From Micrasema longulum (Eukaryota > Arthropoda > Insecta > Trichoptera > Brachycentridae): a DNA stretch of 64,000 nucleotides. Numbering within the stretch: position 1 is the first letter of the stretch; every line of letters starts with the position of its first letter. Below are positions 32,528 through 43,690 of the stretch, one piece after another. The position numbers and the translations under genes are program-made. The notes beneath the pieces are model-generated. The model saw only the letters and a program-made list of their open reading frames with translations, was not told the origin of the DNA and made no database searches. The DNA lies in contig JAGVSM010003698.1 in assembly GCA_022494885.1 (NCBI GenBank), positions 1-64,000 on the forward strand, written 5' to 3'.

Positions 32528-33773
32528 GACTTAATCTTTAAACGAAATCAAAGTTTCAATCAGTGTTAATTTAGAAATATTTTTTTCTGTAATATTCGAT
32601 GGTCAGGGGTAATGCCGATTTTTTTTCCGGTATAAATATATTAATCAGTATAAATAGGTAAAAACTAAAAACAGTATTTTCCTAGTATAAATAAGTAACT
32701 GACAAATATTCATTTTTTCAGATGCCTTGCAAATACATTAGTAAATACTGCTGTAGAAAAAGTGTTATTTTATGTATAAAATTGACAGTTGGAAAAGCGT
32801 TATTGAAATACTGCATTAATTAACCTAATTCGAAAAATTATTTGCTTGATCGAAATATTTTATTTTTTTTTGATGGTAATAACAAATATCTAAGTTAAAA
32901 AAAATATAAATAAAAAAGTAAAATCATACAGAAATTTTGGGAAGCACACCAATAAAAATCAAACTAGAAAAAAAGCGTAAACAAGCAGAATTTTTTTTTT
33001 TTATAGGAGTCAAGGCCATCCTATAAATAAATGATTCATAATAAACAATCAAGAGCTTAAAAAAGATTGAAAATTAGAATACCATTAAATTTTTTAATTT
33101 TTTTGCAGACGAAAATACAGTTAAAGAAAATAAAGAGTTTTTCTGTTCATTCTATTCTGATTAATATGATAATCCCCCCACTGAAGATTCGATAATGTGC
33201 TTAATATGCCAATCATGGGCCCATGAAAAGCAGAGAAGAAAGCTGCTTAAAAGGGTTTGTATGTGATTTTTGCCATAAACGTTAATATTAATATTAATAC
33301 CCCGTGTACTTGGGTAATTCCAAACGGCAAGCTTATTGTTCTTCATTCAATTTCGAATGTCTTTTATTTATTTTATATCTTCTTTTTTTTCTTATTCGAA
33401 CAAAAGTTTTATTAAAAATAAATCAGTTTTGATTCATACGTTTTATTCTTCATTTTTTTCGTTTTTCTTTTAGGTATTCGTTATAACCCCACTCTCCCCT
33501 ACTTTCTCTGTTCAACAAACAAAAGATTATACTTTTATTAAATTTGTCGTCTAAAAATTTTTTTTTTACTACTTCCTTTATATCTAAATACGTCAGTTGT
33601 AAGTTGTTACTATAATACGTTTTTGTTTTGTGTAGAAATTAAAATAAAAAATAAGGCCCTACTTACAATAGGACGTAAACAGAGTTATTTTAAATTGTCT
33701 ATTTAGTGAAATTAATTTTATATTAAGAGTAATATATATGAGTATAATAATAACTAAATAAGTAAGGTATACC

Positions 33774-33815
33774 TCGAAAAGAAGCTTGTGTAGCTTTGAA
33801 ACCGGTTGGTATGAA
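33774..33815 (+). ncRNA. Degenerate hammerhead-like motif
   Basis: CTCGAAAAGAAGCT, TGTGT, AGCTTTGAAACCGGTTGG has a stem AAGCT/AGCTT followed by GAAACCGG, as in the Penelope-like segments at 26 kb, but the CTGANGA box is altered to CTCGAAA. This is probably a decayed Penelope-like end. It is unlikely to be catalytic. Confidence 0.3.
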
Positions 33816-34434
33816 AAATAACAAAAAAGTGGTTAAAAATAAAACTATTTTAGGAAGAATAACCACAAAGTTAGTGCTTCAAATATAGAATGTATAATAA
33901 TAACTTAGTTTCGGCGATATAGTGGTGAATTAGTCACTAAGCCTTTTTACCGTCAATGTTATTTATTTCCCTTAATGTAATATATACAATAAACAAGATT
34001 GATCAAATTAAGTAACACATAATGTAAAACAAACATTACTTCGATAGAAATATAATGCTACCTTTTGTGTTGACATCTTCATCAGAACGAGTCTAACTTG
34101 TCGAATGCACGTGATATATCAATCTACATTAACAAGTGTAGCATTGGATTAACCTTAAACCCGCAGTTATCTTATGTATTTTCTTAGACGCAAACCACGG
34201 GTTTATTTTGCATTATTATTGAACATTTTAGTACAAGAACATGATATAACTAAGAACGTGAGTACTACCCGTTAGATATCTACTTCATTCGCGATAGACG
34301 TGCAATCGGACAGCAGAAAATGCACACATATTAAGGCGTAGTGAAAATGAGTATTACCGTGAACAAAAACTAATAAATTCCTAATAAATCATTGAGTTGA
34401 ATTTCCCTCTGTGCGTAGCTGTAAAGAATAATTG
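33816..34434. other. Unassigned AT-rich stretch
   Basis: No recognisable gene or repeat lies between the hammerhead-like relic and the FB palindrome. Confidence 0.4.
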
Positions 34435-34436
34435 AT

Positions 34437-34818
34437 TTTAATTTATTTCAACAGAGACGGAAAACATTTTTGAGAAGGGAATATGGAAGTCTAGGCATTT
34501 ACAGGGCTTATGAACTGTCGTTGGCTGGTTTAAGTGGCCACTTTACAAACTGTGTAACATTCACCATTCTGCCCATGTTTAAACATCCATATTTCCATAT
34601 TTCCTGAACATGGGCAGAATGGTGAATGTTACACAGTGTGTAAAGTGGCCATTTAAACTAGCCAATGACAGGTCATAAGCCCTGTTAATGCCTAGACTTC
34701 CATATTTCCTTCTTGAAAATGTTTTCCGTCTCTGATGAAATAAATTTAAATATGAACAACTCCCTAGGGAAAAAATCCAGCCAGTCTGCAAACATTTTGA
34801 CATACTCAAACATTGTTG
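34437..34818 (-). mobile_element. FB copy forming a long imperfect palindrome
   Basis: The left arm (TTTATTTCAACAGAGACGGA, GGCTTATGAACTGTCGTTGG, CACCATTCTGCCCATGTTTA) is mirrored from about 34608 by AACATGGGCAGAATGGTGAA, AGCCAATGACAGGTCATAAG and CCGTCTCTGATGAAATAAAT. The right end continues into the outer arm and finishes ACATACTCAAACATTGTTGG, the reverse of the family 5' end. The arms pair over roughly 150 bp. The minus-strand frame at 34579-34809 is a by-product of this repeat. Confidence 0.8.
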
Positions 34819-34820
34819 GA

Positions 34821-35245
34821 TAATTTATTTATTTATTTGTTATATACGGCCTAAGCCAATTACAACTGTTACATGGAGAGACATAAATACAAGAAACATA
34901 ACAAAAATAACATATATCGGGTTGTGGTCCTGTGGTTAGTGTCTCGGACCCACGGACCAAAAGTCCGTGGTTCGAATCCCACTCGACCCCAACTCGATTC
35001 CATTTTCTAATAGTGAGTTATTTACAACTCGTTGAAAATGGCCGTAAAAATTAAATATTTAGGTAAATCATAAGAACGCAAATATTTCTTTTCTTATTAA
35101 AAAAAAAACTGAGTAGCAAAGACAAACAAGGGCAAAACAATAATTGTATACAATACATTCATAAAAACGAAATACAAAAGACTTCGAGCTAAAACATGCC
35201 AATCCAACTTCACGGTCGAATCAAACTGAATTTTTTTCATCGAAA
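34821..35245. repeat. RE repeat copy 1, interrupted by an SA SINE
   Basis: ACGGCCTAAGCCAATTACAA, CTGTTACATGGAGAGA and ACAAGAAACATAACAAAAA precede the SINE. CAAAGACAAACAAGGGCAAA, TACACAATACATTC-like sequence and AACATGCCAATCCAACTTCA follow it. The same blocks in the same order form copy 2 at 45.67-46.3 kb. The class is unknown: no frame, no clear inverted ends. Confidence 0.6.
34916..35108 (+). mobile_element. SA SINE nested in RE
   Basis: TCGGGTTGTGGTCCTGTGGT, TAGTGTCTCGGACCCACGG and B box GGTTCGAATCC are followed by the SA body (TAATAGTGAGTTATTTACAA, ACTCGTTGAAAATGG, ATCATAAGAACGCAAATATT) and an A-rich tail. It is one of the best SA copies. I could not pick out its target duplication. Confidence 0.85.
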
Positions 35246-36565
35246 ATATTTTTTAAACAAACAATACGTAAATACAATACACTCTCGTTTTACATAAAAT
35301 ACTCAAACATTGCGACGGTAAAAATTGTACACAAAATAGCAAAATGGAAACTTACAAGACGATAACATAAAAGTAATCAAATATGCTGACATACACAAAT
35401 ATAATACCAGAAAACAACACTAGAATACTTAAAAAAGCAAAAACAAATGCAGGACAGTAAAAAAATATGTACGATGATTGCCGACTTGAATAATTATATA
35501 AAAGACAAATTTAAAATTGTTGGTGACCATACAAAGCAGACGAGACAACATGTAAAATATATTTATAAAACCATAACTGTTTTTGAAAATTATAAAGTTT
35601 AAAAAAAAGTCAGTGTACGAGTGTTGAATGAATATAATATTTGATCTTTCTACGTTCATTGACTGTTAAGCAAGAAAAGTTCCTTTACATTAGTATAATT
35701 ACTTCTAGAAGCAGTTATCCTTAATAGGACATGTTAAGTCCCGTTACAGCAAGACACGTAACTCCCAACGATTCGTGAAACCTAAAAAAACTTGGAAAAA
35801 ATAATACTTTCATCCCAAGGATATTTGAAGTTTTAAATTGGATAAGGTATACTTACGCATTTAATTCATAAATAATCAAGAATCATATCGTTATATTATT
35901 TGTGATTTAAGTCTAAATGGTATGATGTTTTCTCAATTAAAAGACTTTAATGTCTGCGAATTGAAGGCATTGGAGGATCTAAACCACATTGTTTTTGTAT
36001 GTCTTTAAATGACTGGGAACCAAAAATGATTGGACCTTTTTGCAACTTTTCTAATTAATTTAACTCAAACTCTTACCTGTAAAGACTGCTTATTGAGAAA
36101 TTCTGTTATTTTTTTTACCTACAAATAGTTATTTGTAATCATTTGCTTTATATGGATGATTGGATTTTTTCTTCTTATAAGCTAGTTTCTAATGTTTTAG
36201 TTCTTAATTTACCATAAATGTCTTTTATTTTAAATTTTGAAATAGGGCACACACAAATGTGTACTCTAATAATAACAATGTACATATATTTCATTTAAAT
36301 ATTATATTTCATTTCATGTAGGACATTTAAATTTTAATATCGTTCTTATGGTCTGTATTTTATAATTAGCATATATCAAAATGTATTATTTTCACGCGAT
36401 TTCGTTTATGTTATATAATTTTTGTCGTCTTAAGGTCAATAAGTTTTATATGTATGTAATTTGCTACGAAAATCGTTGGTGTAAACATACGTTTCGTCCG
36501 TTTATTTCTAAATGAAAAGAACAAGAAGACACAACAAAATAGTCAATAATGTATTCTGATTCTTA
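35246..36565. other. Unassigned AT-rich stretch
   Basis: The minus-strand frame 35429-35659 is hydrophobic and AT-driven, with no domain. No repeat family was recognised. Confidence 0.45.
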
Positions 36566-36655
36566 TTTTTTTTGGTTGGTTGGAAGAAATTGCCATTTGA
36601 AAATAAGCCCGCCAACGTACAATTAACATTATGTACAAAAAGTAAAATAAATATT
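36566..36655 (+). mobile_element. CR1-type LINE 3' tail, solo
   Basis: TTGGTTGGTTGGAAGAAATT, GCCATTTGAAAATAAGCCCG and CCAACGTACAATTAACATTA match the tail of the LINE at 27.24-27.33 kb closely, including the following ATTATGTACAAAAAGT. No coding end precedes it. Confidence 0.7.
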
Positions 36656-37263
36656 TTATAGAAAATTAGTAAATATTTCATTGCATCTCCACCGTACACT
36701 GTGCAAATATTGCGAGCAGCTTTGGCAGCTTTATTTCCTTGAGTAATCGCGAACAGATAGAGGTGTCAAAAATGCTCAATTTCATCTAATTGACTTTTTA
36801 TTTTTAAGGCTTGTAATCAAATAAAATACTATATGTAACATAAAAGCAAACACATCTTGTAGAGCAGAATTTTTCTTTAGAATGACGTATAACCATAACC
36901 ATTTTTTTTACTTTAGGATCTCATTTTTCAGTTAGGAAAAAAATAGACACAACTTATGCTTACACATAATGCGTGTTTGTATTCTCGGGAAAAAACATGG
37001 TTTACTGCGCAAATTTGCATATGAAAGTTCTAATTTGAAACCTTAAAAATTAATATTATATGAATCAAAATGCACCGAGGCTGAAAATAATTCGATTGTC
37101 ACTGATAAACTCTTACATTTTTTCCTTAAATAAATAACTTTTTAGGAAAACGAGTAATAAAGGTCACTTTTACGACACAATGAGACCGTTAATCTTAATC
37201 GAAGAAGAATCTAAGGCCAAACACAATCGTAACAATTAACTTCAATATATATTATCAGTATCT
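36656..37263. other. Unassigned AT-rich stretch
   Basis: Nothing was recognised. Confidence 0.4.
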
Positions 37264-37303
37264 GTATGTAGGTAATACATGATATTATGTATTACCTACA
37301 TAC
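37264..37303. repeat. Perfect 17-bp inverted repeat, 6-base loop
   Basis: GTATGTAGGTAATACAT (37264-37280) and ATGTATTACCTACATAC (37287-37303) are exact complements, separated by GATATT. A few more bases pair outside (AGTAT with ATACT). It could be a MITE remnant, a small RNA hairpin or chance. There is no further context. Confidence 0.8.
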
Positions 37304-38562
37304 GAATACTAAACACGACAGAATAAAATGATTCGATAATGTCAAACATAGAAATTTCAATAACAAATTAGCACATCCTTTAGAGTCGAAAGTTGGCAAG
37401 GTTATCTATTTTAATTTCAACCTTCAGGCAGTGTAAGTGGTGCTAATATGATATAAATTGAACATCTGCTACAATGGCCTCTTTTGTATTAAATTTGTTT
37501 AATTGCTGTGTAAAGATCTTAGGCGCCTTCGAGATCCATTGCCAATTACGTGAGTGATGGACGATTGTACGAAGAAAAGGAAAACATAAAAAAATACTCC
37601 AAATGGCTTCAGGAACTAAAAACAAGATGATAAATATGAATTTAAATTTCAACACAGTAAAAATAGATAGCGTTTCTTTTCGGCAAGGTCTCTCAAACAT
37701 TAAAATGTATATATTTTAATACCTAATATTGTTTGATATAAAACATGAGAATTAACTCTTAAGAGACGGCGGAAAAAAATAATTCCTTTGCGCGTGGTGA
37801 TGTAACATCCTGTTACCACAAGCAAAAGACGGATTATTTTAAAATTCAGACATTTCAAAAAAAAGGTTACACGCTGTTTAATATTTTTTTCCATAATTTA
37901 TAAAAATAAACATATAATTTAGCCCTATTATAGCAAAATAAATTAAAAACTGGTCACAGAACAGCGTCTGTCTTTCTTGTTATGAGTTCTATCTTCGTGC
38001 TCTCTCTTATACATATTTTTATTGCTGTTTTGGCGTCACATTCATTCTTCGCGGAGCAAGGATAAATATTTATTGTATTGAAATCCAACACAAATTTCAC
38101 TTTCCAAATCCGGTGTGAAAACTTCTATTTAAAAATGACAAAAAATACAAATTTATAATTAAAAAAATAAGATAAATATATCAAGTCTTTTATTGTTTTT
38201 CGACTATAGTAATATCACAGCCACAGTTAAGAAGATTAAACAAAAATGTTTTTTTTTTCTTCAATTTTTTTAGTTTGTCGTTAACTGCAGTAGGGTTAAA
38301 TCGCGCTCCACCGTTCACTTAACTCCACAAATTATTAACATTATTTAAAGTATGTCGTCCAAAAAACTTAATATTTCAAATGCCTCCGTGGGTTTTTTCA
38401 TTATTTTGCTTTTTAATTTAACATTTTAAGGCTAAAGTACAAATAAATAAACGAAACGGTATGCAACACTAAAATTGAGAAAACCTCTTTTGCTCGGTGT
38501 GAATCATAATATTAATTACTAAAACACAGCATATATTTAGTTATATAAACCACTTTTTGTTC
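37304..38562. other. Unassigned AT-rich stretch
   Basis: The minus-strand frames at 37443-37894 show no domain and are AT-driven. No repeat was recognised. Confidence 0.4.
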
Positions 38563-38636
38563 ACACAACCGACTAGTTCGGCAACTATACGTTGCCCTCT
38601 TCAGGGTTATATAATTCCGAAACTAGTCGGTTGTGT
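38563..38636 (-). ncRNA. Hammerhead-like hairpin, Penelope-type
   Basis: A 16-bp perfect stem ACACAACCGACTAGTT (38563-38578) with AACTAGTCGGTTGTGT (38621-38636) encloses a second hairpin GGCAAC/GTTGCC (38580-38596). On the minus strand the order is outer stem, a short GG...CC segment, CTGAAGA, the GGCAAC/GTTGCC hairpin, GAAC, outer stem. This is the hammerhead layout with the outer stem as stem III. Deviations: one extra G after CTGAAGA, GAAC in place of GAAA, and an over-long linker at the expected cleavage site. Penelope-like elements carry such motifs, so a solo relic of one is the likeliest origin. Confidence 0.45.
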
Positions 38637-40250
38637 TAATAAAAATTGGTTCATAAAACAATTAACTATTTTATTACTATTTAAACGTCTAAAATACTCG
38701 CATTAATTAATTATTGCAATAACCATTCGACTTGCAACAGTTGTGAGATCTTTGGAAATCGCAGACAACAATTAAAACATAAAGCATCCCAATAACGTTC
38801 AAAAGACATTTATAAAGTGTTGATTTATATTGTAGCTTGCGTTTATTCGGTATCACAGAAAGGTCTATGATCCTAAAATATAAATAAATAATGACGTAAT
38901 TTAATACGCTGATTAATTGCTGAATCTAGGAAACTGAACATAAAAATTAAAAGGTCAAAACAATTGAACCAATTTGAAGAAAGTCTCGGGCATTATTCTG
39001 GATTGTATTTTAATATCAGTTAAGAACCAAGCATAAATAATTAAGCCTATTTTTCTTAATAAAAAAAAGATAATTTACTGCAACAAATCATAATGTTTCT
39101 TCTCCTTTCCTCTCTCTCTCTCTTGATTCTCTTTTTCCATTGAATTTAAGTATGGATATTAATTAATTTACATACACGTAGGTATGGCTTATTTTATTTG
39201 TGCATCTATTTTTAATTTTTATTTATTATTTTTATATTTATCATGTATTTTTTTGCATTTAAGAATAGGTGTGCATAAGTTACAAATGCAAAAAAAAAAA
39301 CTATTAAATAAACACAAAAAAAACCCACAAAGCATGGTCTGTGTGTGGGTATACATTTTATTGTTAATTTAAATAAAGTCTACTGGAAGAATACGATAGA
39401 TATCAAAAAGTTAAAAATGGGTGCTAATATTAGAACACAATTTTTTCATCGCTAAAAATGCGAAAATTATAATTAAAGTATATTATATTCATTAAAAGAA
39501 AAAGCTTTTTAAATCTGCTATTTTTATACATAATTTCAACCAAAAAAAAATATTTGTTTCTTTTCTAGCATACGTTTTTAAACCGAAATTGGAAGAAATT
39601 TCCATTGGGCAATTGGGAAATTTTACATACTACGAATACCGATAAAAATTTCAATTCGATCAAAAAGATTATAATATCGGAAAATTCCATTATTATGATT
39701 GACCTATATCCACTTGGACTAACAATAAATTATTAACCTACGTGGGTTGAGTTTATTTGAGTCAGGAAAATTCTCCCGCCAATAAAAATGAATTCCGCGA
39801 TCACAAAAATGCATTAGCGTCCATATATTATTCCCGCTAGGCAACTTGTTATTAGCATTATACGAGTACTCTCTGGAAAATGGCTCAACGATACAACGGC
39901 ATTAGGATTATGAATAAAAAACATAGTTCAATGTACATTTTTCAGCGAAGAATATTGCAATAATATTGATTAAATCGGCATTCGCTTTTAAACACTTCGT
40001 ATTTAGTTATTTTAAAAGACAACTTCTTTAAAAACTGACTTCCAATAAGTATTGAACTCGATAGCAAAAAGGACACCACGAAAGAAACATCAACTAAAAA
40101 TTTAGTATTTTTACGTTTTTATATTTTTTTTAATAAAAAAAATTTTTTTTAAAAGGATTAACCCGCTAAGCCTCTATTGTTAAGCCTCGCTTGTTAGCAG
40201 GTGGGAAAGAGGATATATGGAAAATACACCACAACACCCAGACCAATTGA
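38637..40250. other. Unassigned AT-rich stretch
   Basis: TTGGAAGAAATTTCCATTGG near 39590 is a faint echo of the CR1-type LINE tail. The frame at 39184-39372 is low-complexity. Nothing else was recognised. Confidence 0.35.
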
Positions 40251-40345
40251 GAAAAAAATATTTATTTGAATTTTATTGAAACTGGCGGGAATCGAACCTG
40301 CCAGATTCTCGGTCAGCCATCTAACCAACGGCGCCACGGCGCCTG
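40251..40345 (-). mobile_element. SI SINE, tRNA-like head
   Basis: The minus strand reads GGCGCCGTGGCGCCGTTGGT, TAGATGGCTGACCGAGA and CAGGTTCGATTCCCGCCAG, with a clear B box. The helix around the T-loop has one mismatch and the acceptor stem does not close, so it is not a tRNA gene. A body with TTCAATAAAATTCAAATAAA and an A/T run follows toward 40251. I see only this copy in the window. Confidence 0.6.
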
Positions 40346-41316
40346 TTTGTTTATATTATACCTGTCTGTTTGTGTACTGTAATATTGTTTTCGTTCGACG
40401 TCAGATTAATTTTCTACAAAGGTTTAACATATGTACATATTTTTTAATTACCCGAAAACGAGACGTTTCGCACAATATAGGACAAACGGCACTTATGACG
40501 TTTTTGCGCCATACTTGTACGCAATGTTTATTAGAATTTATTTAATAATGGCGACGAGGATTATTTTCAAAAGAAATATGTATTCTACTGTAGAAAGAAC
40601 GCATAAAGAAATTGGCTAGCTCACAGTATAGCAACAAATAAAATATAATGTGGCAATTCTTATAAAAAATATAATCAAATTCAATCGACAATGTCTTACA
40701 TATGAAACTAGGGATAAAAAAGATAAGATTACCGATGAGGAGAAAAACAGTCTAAAAACGTTTTGTACAAGGGATTGAAGCCGTACAATGAGTTATCCGA
40801 AGAAATAAAAGAAATATAATGTATTGAAATATTTAAAATTAATTAGTAAAAACATGATCTTGAGAAATTTTTATAAAAAAATATGATGTTATTAAACTTT
40901 TTCATTCGTTCTTAAGATGTAATGAATTAAATTTAAAAAAACATAAATAAATAAAAATAAATAGAAGCCCAGTCGGCGGGCTTAATGTGTGATGTCAAAA
41001 TGACGCGACGTCAACTGTGACCCGTTTTGTATGTGGTCAATTTAAAACCCGAAAATTATAAATGAAAACCAGTTTTGAATGCATCGATAGTTACATTATT
41101 AAAATTTTAAAAATCCGCTCTAATTACAAATGATTTTAAACATTATTCCAGACTTGTGAAAATACACTATTAGTGATTTTTTGTGATCTGTCGTAGAACG
41201 CTGATTTAACACATTTTAATATTTTTGTAGATTCCATTTTAAGATCGGTTAAGATCCGTAGTTAGTCAATGCACAAATCAAAGTGTTTAGTTCCTCTCTC
41301 CACACTTAGATAATTA
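40346..41316. other. Unassigned AT-rich stretch
   Basis: GCCCAGTCGGCGGGCTTAAT at 40967 resembles part of an inverted CR1-type LINE tail. The frames at 40276-40619 overlap the SINE or are AT-driven. Nothing else was recognised. Confidence 0.35.
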
Positions 41317-42700
41317 TATTTGCCTCTGGGAGAATCCACAATAAGATACGGGATCACCGCTTGGGGACATTCTTGTGCAACAAACATTAAATATGTACAA
41401 AATTTTCAAAATGCACCTGTCAAATTGATTGCACCCAATTATGTAAACAATCAGAGAAATAATACTCCATTTTTGTATAATAAATTAAATGTTTTACCAG
41501 TTAAGGGTATTTTATGAAGCAAAATTATTATCCAACAGATGTTCAGCTCGATATATAAAAATAAATTAGAAATTTAATAATATTATTTAAATTTAAAAAT
41601 AAATATGGTCAACGTACGTTGGATTATATTGTTCCAAAACTATTTAATATGTTGCCACTTGACAAGAAAACATGTCATCGTAAAAATAAAATTATGTTTT
41701 TATTACGTAAGTGGTTAGTAGACAGAACGTTCCTATATTGATTTATTATTTATGTAAAACATTTTTTATCTCTCATTGAATACATTTTTATTATTTTTTT
41801 AGGTTAACCTTTTCATTTATTTCTTTCACATTTTATTAACATTTTTTAGATCTTCATTTTAATAGGTACTTTTAATTTTCTTATTATTATTATTTTTTGT
41901 GTAGATGTGAATTGAAATTTTCGATTTACTTTGTTTTATTTTTTATCTCGTTTATATTGCATTTATGAGCAAACACTATTTATATCCAGGAAGTTCATTC
42001 AACCCTGTCACATCCGAAACCACGATGATCAGTATGAGCAATAAGACATATTAGCATATTAAAATAATTTTTTAGAACTAGTAAAATTTAAAAAAAATAA
42101 AATATCAAAAAAGCAAATGGTTGCTTACTTCTGCAGGGGAGAAACGAGCAGGGGGAGGGGTGAATCTGATACTGCGCCTTGCTCCCCTCACTGTTCTCCT
42201 GCAGAAATAAGCAACCATTTGTTTTTTTAAATATTTTATTTTTAAAAAAAATCTTTGTTCTAAATATTTTTTTAAATATGCTAATATGTCTTCTTGCTCA
42301 CACTGATCACTGTGGTTTCGAATGTGACAGGATTTAAAGAACACCTTGTATGTGTTTAATGTTTTTCTTATATTTAAATATATTCATGTGAATTGTTATT
42401 CTTTAATTTAAATTGTATTATTTTACTCTATTTTCTCACTTTAAATTTTTTTTATTTCTTTAAACTATTTTTATCTGTTCATTATTTTATTTTATTTTAT
42501 GTTCATTATTTTATCCGTATATAGTATTATGTCTGTGCTCTTTTTATTTGATTATTAATTAAAACTAATGTCTGAGCACCCGATGACAAACTATTGTTGA
42601 ATAGTTTATCGGGACAAAATATACTTTCATACTTTGTTTTCTTTATAATGTATTAATATTGTAATAATGTGAATATGTTATTGAATAAAGACTCTATGAA
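41317..42700 (+). pseudogene. Jockey/CR1-like LINE C-terminus and 3' region, carrying an MP MITE
   Basis: The frame at 41320-41517 reads ESTIRYGITAWGHSCATNIK, then YVQNFQNAPVKLIAPNYV and a stop. A later frame gives TLDYIVPKLFNMLPLDKKT and ends FLLRKWLVDRTFLY at about 41741. RYGITAWG, VQNxQNxxVKLI and LFNMLP are the conserved C-terminal blocks of Jockey/CR1-type reverse transcriptases. At least one frameshift separates them. The untranslated part continues to about 42700 (GTCTGAGCACCCGATGACAA; GAATAAAGACTCTATGAA) and is split by the palindromic MITE at 41987-42348. Order of events: LINE first, MITE later. Confidence 0.7.
41987..42348. mobile_element. MP palindromic MITE, copy 1
   Basis: The left end CAGGAAGTTCATTCAACCCT, GTCACATCCGAAACCACGAT is mirrored at the right end by GTGGTTTCGAATGTGACAGG, ATTTAAAGAACACCTTG. 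Inner arms AAATGGTTGCTTACTTCTGC and GCAGAAATAAGCAACCATTT also pair, so most of the 362 bp can fold on itself. No coding capacity. Its sister at 55.53 kb has intact TA flanks. Confidence 0.8.
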
Positions 42701-43084
42701 AAAAAGGATAAGCCAAAAAATTGTTTTTTTTTTAAACATATACTTCAAACAAATGGTAAAATTACGGTTTCTAGTTATTATTATTTTCTTGAGAATTTAA
42801 TGATATATTATTATTCCTTTCAAAGGGATTTCACGCACTAGCCGGAAATCCGTTGTGAGTAAATCGTTAAAAGACCGATTTGAGATGCATTTAGATACAC
42901 AGTATAAAGGAAGGTGCAGAACTTCATAATGTTGCAGAAAATTTGCATTAATGATTGCGCAGTTCCATGTCGTGTAATTTTCGTGTTTTTCCTAGAAATG
43001 TTACATTAATAATTATAATATAAGCGTCGTCAAATGCTCGCATAACTGTTTAAAATGGAACAGTAAAAAATCTTCTTCGCAGTC
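42701..43084. other. Unassigned AT-rich stretch
   Basis: Nothing was recognised between the LINE 3' region and the RTE-like fragment. Confidence 0.4.
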
Positions 43085-43690
43085 TCAATCCTGGGGATTG
43101 GTTTGCAGCAAAGTCCTGCATCTCGTCCTCCAATGGTCTCTATTTTCTGCAGCTCTCTTCAGCTCGACATATGAGGCGCAGTTTAAATCTTCACACACTT
43201 GCACCAAATATTCCCGTCGGGGGCGCCCTTTATAATTTGTCCCCTCAGCCATTCCCTCTATGATGTCGTGCAGGAGACGCTCATGGCCGATCCATCGGGC
43301 TCGCCTCTCTGAGATGGTTTTGATTAGGTGTCTACCTTCTTCGACTCTGTTGAGAACCTCGTCATTAATGATGTGGTCTCTCCAGCAAATTCCAAATATT
43401 TTTCTGTAGCACCACATCTCGAAGGCCTCTAGTCTTTTTTTATCTCTTTTGGTAAGGCACCATGTCTAACAACCATACATCAATATGCTCCGTACATGTG
43501 TCTTGGCAAGTTGCTTGCGGAGTTTTAGATTGATATTATTTGAATCAAAAATCTTTGGTTTTTTGTTAAACGCAAGCCTTGCTTGGTGTATGCGGCAGTC
43601 GACTTTTCTTTTTGTTCTCCCATCACAGGTGATCCTGCTTTCAAGGTACGCAAAATTTAAAAAATGGTATCCTAAAAACAGTTTATGTTG
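43085..43690 (-). pseudogene. RTE-like LINE, C-terminal region with one in-frame stop
   Basis: On the minus strand the frame reads FAYLESRITCDGRTKRKVDC, RIHQARLAFNKKPKIF, LRKQLAKTHVRSILMYGC, a TAG, then TWCLTKRDKKRLEAFEMWCY, RKIFGICWRDHI, RARWIGHERLLHDI and YKGRPRREYLVQV. The frame is continuous across the stop at 43466-43468, where relatives have a sense codon in YGCETW. The blocks YLxSxITxDG, LMYGC-TW, EMWCYRKI, RWIGH and GRPRREY are the post-palm part of RTE-like LINEs. It resembles the 22-kb element (FEMWCCRRIL) and may be a related subfamily. The catalytic box is absent. Confidence 0.8.

Larger units (their letters stand above)
31563..33502. mobile_element. Interval bounded by 15-bp inverted repeats GTAGGGGAGAGTGGG
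   Basis: GTAGGGGAGAGTGGG at 31563-31577 is exactly mirrored by CCCACTCTCCCCTAC at 33488-33502. Terminal sequences of this type are found on DNA transposons in arthropods, so this may be a 1.94-kb relic. The interior holds a LINE C-terminus (31703-32011), its 3' region, an LX fragment (32350-32527) and otherwise AT-rich DNA without a transposase. I could not identify a target duplication. Two separate solo ends remain possible. Confidence 0.35.
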
